From contig CAMJFV010000009.1 of NCBI GenBank assembly GCA_946405045.1, positions 1-19,636 on the forward strand: a stretch of 19,636 bases of DNA, written 5' to 3'. The stretch's first letter is position 1. Each line of letters begins with the position of its first letter. Source of the DNA: an uncultured Bacteroidales bacterium. Lineage in GTDB: Bacteria > Bacteroidota > Bacteroidia > Bacteroidales > Paludibacteraceae. Positions 7,720 through 13,770 of the stretch are shown piece after piece. A program made the translations under genes and the position numbers. The notes under the pieces were generated by a model, which saw nothing but the letters and a program-made list of their open reading frames with translations, was not told the origin of the DNA and ran no database searches.

Positions 7720-7762
7720 CGTATATACGTTGGTTAACTCGTATATGTGATCACGGCTATAC
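7720..7762. promoter_or_regulatory. Palindrome-rich leader of the TPR gene, possible operator
   Basis: Just after the predicted start of transcription come the palindromes CGTATATACG (7720-7729), GTTAAC (7733-7738) and GTGATCAC (7747-7754). The last is flanked by GTATA (7741-7745) and TATAC (7758-7762). CGTATAT also repeats 20 bases apart. This density suggests a protein-binding site or a structured leader, but no known motif is recognised. Confidence 0.3.
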
Positions 7763-7829
7763 AAATATTAGGTTAATAAATACTAGAAATGTCAGTTGTC
7801 AAAAGATAACGGACTAAACGATTAAAAAA

Positions 7830-8486
7830 ATGAGAAAATTTTTATTTCTATTAGTGTCAACAGTTTGTTTTGCATTGACAGCACAGGCTCAGAAGAGTGT
7901 AACTGAGTATTTCAATGAGGGTATCCAGAGATACCGTAATGCTGAGTACAAGGCTGCAATTCAGAGCTTCAACAAGGTACTTGAGCTTAACCCTAAGTTT
8001 ATTGAGGCTTATGGTAACATGGGTAACGCTAAGTTCCGTTTGGGTGACTATAAGGGAGCTAAGGCTGATTACGATATCGTTCTTGAGTCTAACCCAAATG
8101 ATGCTTTGACATTCTACAACCGTGCAACTGCAAGAAAGGAGCTAGGAGATGTTAAGGGTTCTATTGACGATAACAATGCTGCAATCAAGATCAATCCTAA
8201 GTTTGCTGAGGCATACTTCAACAGAGGTAACTCATACGCAGAGCTTGGTGATGAGAAGGCTGCAATGAAAGATTACAACAAAGCAATCGCCCTTACTCCT
8301 CAGTTTGCAAAGGCATACTACAATCGTGGACACCTTCGTTACAAAGGTGGTGATGTAGAGGCTGCTGCTCTTGACTGGGAACGTGCTGCTTCACTTGACT
8401 TCTACAAGGCATTCGATTCTTTGAAGGAGTACTGTGGTATCGGAACTCAGGAGACAAACTGTGATCCAACAGTAGGTTTAAAGTAA
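7830..8486 (+). CDS. Secreted tetratricopeptide-repeat protein
   Basis: This 218-residue protein has a signal peptide (MRKFLFLLVSTVCFALTAQA, cleavage after residue 20) and then five consecutive 34-residue TPR units at about 23-56, 57-90, 91-124, 125-158 and 159-192. Each has the W/Y-G-A-F/Y-A-P spacing, for example NPKFIEAYGNMGNAKFRLGDY. A 26-residue tail with two cysteines (C202 and C211) follows and could form a disulfide in the periplasm. TPR proteins are protein-binding scaffolds and no enzymatic domain is present, so its partner is unknown. Codon choice (GAG, AAG, CGT, GGT) is as biased as in the GH94 and malic enzyme genes, pointing to high expression. It has its own promoter and a strong terminator and is therefore monocistronic. 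Confidence 0.88.
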   Translation: MRKFLFLLVSTVCFALTAQAQKSVTEYFNEGIQRYRNAEYKAAIQSFNKVLELNPKFIEAYGNMGNAKFRLGDYKGAKADYDIVLESNPNDALTFYNRATARKELGDVKGSIDDNNAAIKINPKFAEAYFNRGNSYAELGDEKAAMKDYNKAIALTPQFAKAYYNRGHLRYKGGDVEAAALDWERAASLDFYKAFDSLKEYCGIGTQETNCDPTVGLK

Positions 8487-8507
8487 GAAATTACAGAAAG
8501 GATTTAT

Positions 8508-8543
8508 AAAGAGAGCGTATCATTTGATACGCTCTCTTTTTTT
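8508..8543 (+). terminator. Terminator of the TPR protein gene
   Basis: GAGAGCGTATCA (8511-8522) and TGATACGCTCTC (8525-8536) form a perfect 12-bp inverted repeat followed by seven T. It is the strongest terminator in the window. Confidence 0.93.
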
Positions 8544-8634
8544 ATGTGTTTTTGTCGTTAATAAATATGAACGAAGACATGATTCGTAATTGATAAAAAC
8601 AACCGTGAAACCGGTTTATATTTATAAATTGGCG

Positions 8635-8811
8635 CCACAAGGGCTCGCCCCTACATGTGGATTCCCCCCTCAATTACGCATTATGAATTATAAATTACGA
8701 ATTGTTTGGACGACCACAAGGGCTCGCCCCCTACATGTGGATTCTCCACAATTACGCATTACGAATTATGAATTACGCATTGACCACAAGGGCTCGTCTC
8801 TACATGCGGCC
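8635..8811. repeat. Cluster of three GTAGGGGC-type elements alternating with AATTACG-rich spacers
   Basis: Three copies of CCACAAGGGCTCGCCCCTAC followed by ATGTGG lie at 8635-8664, 8714-8744 and 8784-8811, with starts 79 and 70 bases apart. The third is diverged and lacks the GGATTC end. Each folds with CCACA against TGTGG and GGGC against GCCC. The spacers 8672-8704 and 8750-8782 are built from AATTACG, CATTATG and AATTATG words. A reading frame crosses the region but simply translates the repeats. With the two terminators this accounts for the whole gap 8487-8885. Confidence 0.85.
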
Positions 8812-8814
8812 AAT

Positions 8815-8842
8815 AAAAAAGACGTGTTTCCACGTCTTTCTT
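8815..8842 (-). terminator. Terminator of the His/Asp-rich membrane protein gene
   Basis: Read on the minus strand, AAGAAAGACGTG, loop GAAA and CACGTCTTTTTT form a stem of six GC-containing pairs extended by A-T pairs, ending in a T tract. It lies about 45 bases after the stop codon at 8886. Confidence 0.8.
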
Positions 8843-8885
8843 GTATTAAATCAAATTGTTCCAAATCAAGGTATGAAACAATCTT

Positions 8886-9722
8886 TTAGAATGTCAACGA
8901 CAATGAGAATCCATTTGGCTTCGCATTCATCTTAAATGTCATGCTGTTGTCGTATGAACTGATCTTATCGTCATTGTTAAGTGTCGTTTTATAATGACGT
9001 TTCAACATTTTATGACATCTTGCTTTTCCTGTTGCAAATTTCACAATACCGATAGGCAATGTGATAGAAGATGCGACACCGCATGCTATACTTGTTACCA
9101 TAAAAGGAACGTTTGGATGGAAATGTTTGCAATCATCATAATCACAGTCATAGTAATGACGGTCCCTGTAGTGATCATGCCAGTAATCATCATATCCATC
9201 TTCCCAATGACCAGTCGCAATACTTGCAGCACAAAGTGTAGCTGATGCAGCTGAAAGGATAGCTCCCGTCAACATAAGGTTGAAACCTTTCTTCATTCTG
9301 TCGGATTGCTCAGAAAATTCGTTGTAGTCATCGGCAAGGTAATTCATCGCTTCGTGTTCTGTAAGGAATGCTCCGTTGTATGTGCTTGCCAATCCTGATG
9401 GAGATTTTCTTTTCACTGTGACATCTTTGACTACAATTGGTTTTGATTGAGACTCGGTCTGCTGAACCTGAACCTCTGCTTCTGGTGCAAACACGTCTTT
9501 TTCTCCATTCTTATACTTGATCATGAAGATATCATCTTTGTTGAAGATGTATGACGGACCGTCAGGATTTGAGGTTTTCTTGTATTTGACCTCATTAGGA
9601 GTAATCTCCTCTACTTTTACTTCTGCCTCTTCCCCGTTACGGAAAATAACCACATCTTGCGCGTTAGCTACAATTGTGCATAGTGAAGTGGCAAAAAACA
9701 GAATTGATCTTACTATTTTCAT
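8886..9722 (-). CDS. Envelope protein with two membrane segments and a His/Asp/Tyr/Cys-rich loop
   Basis: This 278-residue protein has no function I recognise. A signal peptide (residues 1-21, ending VANA-QD) precedes a beta-rich region (22-80) of the type IFRNGEEAEVKVEEITPNEV that recurs at the N-terminus of many secreted Bacteroidales proteins. A polar stretch is followed by a hydrophobic segment at about 148-170. Then comes a 31-residue loop (172-202) holding six His, nine Asp, six Tyr and two Cys, including HDHYRDRH. A second hydrophobic segment lies at about 206-231. The C-terminus is basic and then beta-like. The loop composition suggests binding of a divalent metal, which is an inference. 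The gene is monocistronic with a clear promoter and terminator. Confidence 0.78.
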   Translation of the reverse strand: MKIVRSILFFATSLCTIVANAQDVVIFRNGEEAEVKVEEITPNEVKYKKTSNPDGPSYIFNKDDIFMIKYKNGEKDVFAPEAEVQVQQTESQSKPIVVKDVTVKRKSPSGLASTYNGAFLTEHEAMNYLADDYNEFSEQSDRMKKGFNLMLTGAILSAASATLCAASIATGHWEDGYDDYWHDHYRDRHYYDCDYDDCKHFHPNVPFMVTSIACGVASSITLPIGIVKFATGKARCHKMLKRHYKTTLNNDDKISSYDNSMTFKMNAKPNGFSLSLTF

Positions 9723-9781
9723 ATTCTTTGTATTTTATTTGTTTATTTTCGCCTGTATTTCGCATAGCATTAATTCGGATG

Positions 9782-9812
9782 CAAAAATACACAAATGATG
9801 AAACTCATCAAA
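9782..9812 (-). promoter_or_regulatory. Promoter of the His/Asp-rich membrane protein gene
   Basis: On the minus strand TTTG (9809-9812), a 19-base spacer and TATTTTTG (9782-9789) match the Bacteroidota -33/-7 consensus exactly. Transcription would start near 9776, giving a leader of about 53 bases. Confidence 0.7.
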
Positions 9813-10057
9813 GTAAAGAAGAATGGTATATACATTATTTTAAATATTTATAACAGTTCAGTTGGTGGAAATGTAGACAGAATGGAGGTTATAGATTGTT
9901 TGTCATTAATAATCCTAATTTATAATATACATATGGCAAAAGAAAAATAAGGTATTGCTGACATCATTTATTTTTTTGCAAATAGCACTAAAAAGAACAA
10001 CGCATAATGTCGGATTTATACAAAATTTGCGTCAAATAAGTTATAAAACATATATTT

Positions 10058-10089
10058 TTTGCATTTTCTTGACAAAATGCGTATCTTTG
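10058..10089 (+). promoter_or_regulatory. Promoter of the malic enzyme gene
   Basis: TTTG (10058-10061), a 20-base spacer and TATCTTTG (10082-10089) match the consensus exactly. The predicted start near 10096 leaves a 45-base leader before the ATG at 10141. This promoter decides the start of the gene, because the longer open frame reaching back to 9955 would contain it. The rest of the gap 9723-10057 is AT-rich with nothing else that I can support. Confidence 0.75.
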
Positions 10090-10140
10090 CGTCATAATTG
10101 TGAATTATTGAAAATAAGAACATTTTTAGAAAATAATACA

Positions 10141-12411
10141 ATGGACAACAAAAAGTTGAGCGATGCTCTAAAGTATCACGCAGAGGGACGTCCTGGTAAG
10201 GTTCAGGTGGTCCCAACAAAGCCAACAGCAACTCAGAGAGACCTTTCTTTGGCATATTCTCCAGGTGTTGCCGAACCATGTTTGGAAATCCAGAAAGATG
10301 AGAACCTTGCTTACAACTACACAGCAAAGGGTAATCTTGTAGCCGTAATCTCTAACGGAACAGCAGTGCTTGGTCTTGGAGACATAGGTGCACTTGCAGG
10401 AAAACCAGTTATGGAAGGTAAGGGTTTGTTGTTCAAGATTTTCGCAGATGTTGACGTATTTGATATCGAAGTAAATGAGAAGAACATTGATAAGTTTGTT
10501 GAGACTGTAAAGGCTATCGCTCCTACATTCGGTGGTATCAACCTTGAGGACATCAAGGCTCCTGAGTGTTTCGAGATCGAGGACAGACTAAAGGCAGAGC
10601 TTGACATTCCTTTGATGCACGACGACCAGCACGGTACAGCTATTATCTCTTCTGCTGCCCTTTTGAATGCTCTTGAGGTTGCAGGCAAGAAGATTGAGGA
10701 TGCTAAGATCGTTGTAAACGGTGCAGGTGCCGCTGCTAACTCATGTACTCGTCTATATGTCGCTCTAGGTGCTCAGAAGAAGAACATCGTAATGTGCGAC
10801 TCAAAGGGTGTTATCAATTCTAAGAGAACTGACCTTAACCCACGTAAGGAGGAGTTTAAGACAGATCGTGACATCAACACTCTTGCAGAGGCTGTAAAGG
10901 ATGCTGACGTATTCTTGGGATTGTCTAAGGGTAACGTATTGTCTCAGGATATGGTTCGCTCAATGGCTAGCAACCCAATCGTGTTCGCTCTTGCAAACCC
11001 TAATCCAGAAATCACTTACGAGGATGCAATGGCATCTCGTCCTGATATCATCTTCGGAACAGGTCGTTCGGATTATCCTAACCAGATCAACAACGTACTT
11101 GGATTCCCTTATATCTTCCGTGGTGCTCTTGATACTCACTCAAAGGCAATCAACGAGGAGATGAAGCTTGCTGCTGTACGTGCTCTTGCAGAGTTGGCTA
11201 AGAAGCCAGTTCCAGAGATCGTTAGCAAGGCTTACGGTGGTAAGGCAATGTCTTTCGGTAAGGAATATCTTATCCCTACAGCTCTTGATCCACGTCTACT
11301 TGAGACAGTTGCTCCAGCAGTAGCTAAGGCTGCTATTGAGAGTGGTGTTGCTCGTCATGAGATCAAGGATTGGGATCTATACCGCGATCAGCTACGTCAC
11401 CGTATGGGCTTGAACAACAAACTTATCGATGGTCTACGTGTTCGTGCTAAGAAGGCTCCTAAGAAGGTTGTATTCTCTGAGCCAAACAATGTAAGCGTAC
11501 TTTCTGCTGCAGTTGCTGCTAAGGCTGACGGAATCTGTATCCCAGTTCTAGTTGGTAACGAGACTAATATCGCTCGTATCGCTGATGAGAACAATATCAA
11601 TATCTCTGGTATCGAAATCATCAACAACCGTGCTGAGAATCAGGGCTCACGTCGTGATCGCTATGCAAGATACTTGTCTGAAAAGAACGCACGTAATGGT
11701 TACACATACGCAGAGAGCCTAGAGTTGATGTTCAACCGTAGCTACTTCGCTACAATGATGGTTGAGATGGGTGATGCAGACGCTATGGTATGCGGTGTTT
11801 ACACTAAGTATACAGACGCTATCAAGCCAGCTCTTGAGATCGTAGGAACTCGTGAGGGTATCAACCACATCGCTGCTCTTAACATCGTTAACACAGCTAA
11901 GGGAACATTCTTCTTGGCAGACACATTGGTCAACAACCATCCAAGTGTTGAGACTCTTGAGGAGATCGTTAAGTTGACTAACGACAGCGTTAAGATCTTC
12001 AATGTTGATCCAGTTATCGCAATGCTTTCTTACAGCAACTTCGGCGCTGACAACACTGGCAGCCCAGTCACTGTACATAAGGCAGTTGAGAACCTACACA
12101 AGAACCACCCAGAGATCTTGGTAGACGGTGAGATGCAGGTTAACTTCGCTCTTGACAAGGATCTTCGTTCAGCTACATACCCATTCTCTAAGCTAGAGGG
12201 TAAGGATGTCAACACTTTGATCTTCCCTAACCTAAGCTCAGCTAACATCACATACAAGACTCTTCTTTCTATGGGTCTTGCCGAGAATGTTGGTCCTGTT
12301 CAGATGGGATTGAAGAAGCCTATTTACGTTTGCGAGCCTGAGGCTTCTGTACGTGACATCATGAATATCGTAACTATCGCAGTTATCGATGCTCAGATCA
12401 ACGGAAAGTAA
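10141..12411 (+). CDS. maeB: NADP-dependent malic enzyme with C-terminal phosphotransacetylase-like domain
   Basis: This 756-residue cytoplasmic enzyme converts malate and NADP+ to pyruvate, CO2 and NADPH. Residues 1-160 are the malic N-terminal domain with the catalytic tyrosine region SLAYSPGVAEPC (36-47, Y39) and K94 in MEGKG. HDDQHGTA (160-167) carries the metal and active-site acids. GAGAAA (194-199) is the dinucleotide-binding loop, and FALANPNPEI (282-291) is the usual second signature. From about residue 430 to the end is a phosphate acetyltransferase-like domain (FSEPNN at 445, YSNFGADNTGSP at 631), which in MaeB proteins is catalytically inactive and senses acetyl-CoA. The length matches the usual 750-770 residues. 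The frame is open back to a TTG at 9955, but the exact promoter at 10058-10089 and the family N-terminus support the ATG at 10141. Codon use is strongly biased, implying high expression. Confidence 0.95.
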   Translation: MDNKKLSDALKYHAEGRPGKVQVVPTKPTATQRDLSLAYSPGVAEPCLEIQKDENLAYNYTAKGNLVAVISNGTAVLGLGDIGALAGKPVMEGKGLLFKIFADVDVFDIEVNEKNIDKFVETVKAIAPTFGGINLEDIKAPECFEIEDRLKAELDIPLMHDDQHGTAIISSAALLNALEVAGKKIEDAKIVVNGAGAAANSCTRLYVALGAQKKNIVMCDSKGVINSKRTDLNPRKEEFKTDRDINTLAEAVKDADVFLGLSKGNVLSQDMVRSMASNPIVFALANPNPEITYEDAMASRPDIIFGTGRSDYPNQINNVLGFPYIFRGALDTHSKAINEEMKLAAVRALAELAKKPVPEIVSKAYGGKAMSFGKEYLIPTALDPRLLETVAPAVAKAAIESGVARHEIKDWDLYRDQLRHRMGLNNKLIDGLRVRAKKAPKKVVFSEPNNVSVLSAAVAAKADGICIPVLVGNETNIARIADENNINISGIEIINNRAENQGSRRDRYARYLSEKNARNGYTYAESLELMFNRSYFATMMVEMGDADAMVCGVYTKYTDAIKPALEIVGTREGINHIAALNIVNTAKGTFFLADTLVNNHPSVETLEEIVKLTNDSVKIFNVDPVIAMLSYSNFGADNTGSPVTVHKAVENLHKNHPEILVDGEMQVNFALDKDLRSATYPFSKLEGKDVNTLIFPNLSSANITYKTLLSMGLAENVGPVQMGLKKPIYVCEPEASVRDIMNIVTIAVIDAQINGK

Positions 12412-12441
12412 TAAAACAAGATAATTGTTAAATTTAGACAC

Positions 12442-12478
12442 AAAAAATGGGGTGTATCAAGCGATACATCCCATTTTT
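12442..12478 (+). terminator. Terminator of the malic enzyme gene
   Basis: ATGGGGTGTATC (12447-12458), loop AAGC and GATACATCCCAT (12463-12474) pair over 12 positions with one G-T. Six A precede it and a T run follows. Confidence 0.92.
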
Positions 12479-12530
12479 GTATAATGTGCAATTCGAATTG
12501 ACATTAATATAAAGTTTGTTGAAGAGTAAA

Positions 12531-12711
12531 AAATGAGGATTCCAAAGGGCGGAACGCCCTTGTCCCCTTCCAAAGTGCGAGCCGAAGGCGAGCACAATTT
12601 AATAGAAGCACAATGAACGCATTTTTTACCGCTCGTCCTTTGGACTCGCGGAAGAGAGGTTGGGGGTAGGACCAACATTTATTAAACATGGACCCTTAAC
12701 AATCCTCATTT
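12531..12711 (+). repeat. Dispersed GAA-hairpin repeat, copy B, bounded by an 11-bp terminal inverted repeat
   Basis: AAATGAGGATT (12531-12541) and AATCCTCATTT (12701-12711) are perfect inverted copies 159 bases apart. Just inside the left end are two hairpins with GAA loops: AAGGGCG-GAA-CGCCCTT (12545-12561) and GTGCGAGCC-GAA-GGCGAGCAC, the latter with two tandem G/A mismatches in the stem. The right end also carries CCCTTAACAATC, matching the start of copies A and C. There is no open frame of note inside. The size and ends resemble a miniature inverted-repeat element, but I see no clear target-site duplication. It fills most of the 388-base gap between the malic enzyme and TonB_C genes. Confidence 0.65.
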
Positions 12712-12763
12712 ATGACACTTCAACTATCATATTTTTATTTCATCGAATTCATGTTGATTTAAG

Positions 12764-12779
12764 GTAGGAATGTCCCTAC
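12764..12779. repeat. Short GTAGG-type palindromic fragment
   Basis: GTAGGAATGTCCCTAC is a 5-bp hairpin (GTAGG against CCTAC) that resembles a minimal version of the GTAGGGGC elements. It lies 21 bases beyond the stop of the minus-strand TonB_C gene. There is no T tract, so terminator function is doubtful. Confidence 0.4.
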
Positions 12780-12799
12780 AGTTATTTTGTATGCGGTCC

Positions 12800-13633
12800 C
12801 TATGATGAAGCAGCGACGTGGTAAGCCGATCTTTTCCTTTCTGATGATCTTTTGTATTTGTAATTTAATTTAAAATTCACATAGTATCTGACATACGAAC
12901 GTACATTTTCTCCATTATACTTACTTGGAATCCATTGCCCTTCCGTCAACTTGATCAAACGAATTGCTTCTTGGTCTATTTCTGGGGAAACAGAATCTAT
13001 AATTTCTACATCCTTTATTTTGCCGTCACTTTCCAGAATAAATTTAAAACGACATGTGCCTTCTATTTTGTCTTTTTTTGCTTTTTTGGGGTATTTAAGA
13101 TTTTTGTATATGATTTTATCTACTTCTTTATAATAATAACTGGCGGAAGTGGTGACTAACAAACAGACTCCTTTGTCATCAAAATCAGGTATTTTAAAAA
13201 GGACAGACAAAGTAAATTCCTGATTGGTTTCTCCAGGAATCCATTCCTTCATGTTTTTTATGACACGGATGACTTCATTATCTAGTCTCTCATAAACACC
13301 CCTTATGAGCTTGATATCTTTTATATTTCCTTCTTTGGTGACGGAGAAATTCACTATAACTTTTCCTTGTATTCTGACATCGAAACAGAATACTGGGTAT
13401 TTAAGGTTTTCCTTGAAATATCTCATCAGACCTTTTCTTCCGTCTGGATATTCTGCCGTATTTTCCTGTTTTGAATATATAGAGTCTTCATAGAATAGAT
13501 TGAAATCTTCGTATATTGTGTCGACGTCAGACAATGGAGTTACGATCAGACCATATTCTCCAGGTTCGACATTGGCATGTACGGAAAAGAAGCCCAATAG
13601 TAGAAAAAACAATATATATAAGATTCTGTTCAT
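12800..13633 (-). CDS. Secreted protein with two tandem TonB C-terminal-like domains
   Basis: This 277-residue protein begins with a hydrophobic segment (MNRILYILFFLLLGFFSVHA) that looks like a cleavable signal. Two TonB_C folds follow. The first covers about residues 61-148 (FKENLKYPVFCFDVRIQGKV then VNFSVTKEGNIKDIKL). The second covers about 168-256 (IIYKNLKYPKKAKKDKIEGT then FKFILESDGKIKDVEIIDS). Each ends in a W-I-P motif (WIPG at 131-134, WIPS at 234-237). A basic tail of about 20 residues closes the protein. Normal TonB has one such domain behind an N-terminal anchor and a proline-rich linker, and neither is present here. It may be a periplasmic partner of TonB-dependent receptors or simply use the fold for binding, and the role is unknown. 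It lies 137 bases downstream of the MBL gene, and no promoter is obvious. Confidence 0.8.
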   Translation of the reverse strand: MNRILYILFFLLLGFFSVHANVEPGEYGLIVTPLSDVDTIYEDFNLFYEDSIYSKQENTAEYPDGRKGLMRYFKENLKYPVFCFDVRIQGKVIVNFSVTKEGNIKDIKLIRGVYERLDNEVIRVIKNMKEWIPGETNQEFTLSVLFKIPDFDDKGVCLLVTTSASYYYKEVDKIIYKNLKYPKKAKKDKIEGTCRFKFILESDGKIKDVEIIDSVSPEIDQEAIRLIKLTEGQWIPSKYNGENVRSYVRYYVNFKLNYKYKRSSERKRSAYHVAASS

Positions 13634-13701
13634 TTTTTATGAGGAACTTTTACGTTCATTTCATTCCCTTTCTCTTAAAACTCTGACTCTCTGTGTTTAT
13701 T

Positions 13702-13766
13702 CTAAATGTGCTCGCCTTCGGCTCGCACTAGAAAGAATGGGTTAGGGCGTTCCGCCCTTAACAATC
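13702..13766 (-). repeat. Dispersed GAA-hairpin repeat, copy C
   Basis: Read on the minus strand it starts GATTGTTAAGGGCGGAACGC, continues through CTAACCCATTCTTTCTA, and ends in the second hairpin GTGCGAGCCGAAGGCGAGCAC. It begins five bases after the stop of the MBL gene and may act as its terminator or as an RNA-stabilising structure. A TATGAGGAAC at 13638-13647 could be a decayed far end, but that match is weak. Confidence 0.7.
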
Positions 13767-13770
13767 TTCA

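Noticed and set aside
8635..8811. Possible CRISPR array
   Set aside because: Only three diverging copies, spacers are themselves low-complexity repeats of unequal length, and no cas gene is present.
8590..8935. Plus-strand open frames of 99 and 77 codons
   Set aside because: The predicted proteins are translations of the three repeat elements and AATTACG spacers (recurring GLAP and NYELRI words) and run over a terminator.
12650..12672. GAGGTTGGGGGTAGG stretch as a possible G-quadruplex or insertion-sequence end
   Set aside because: Only two adequate G runs are present and the sequence lies inside repeat copy B with no transposase nearby.
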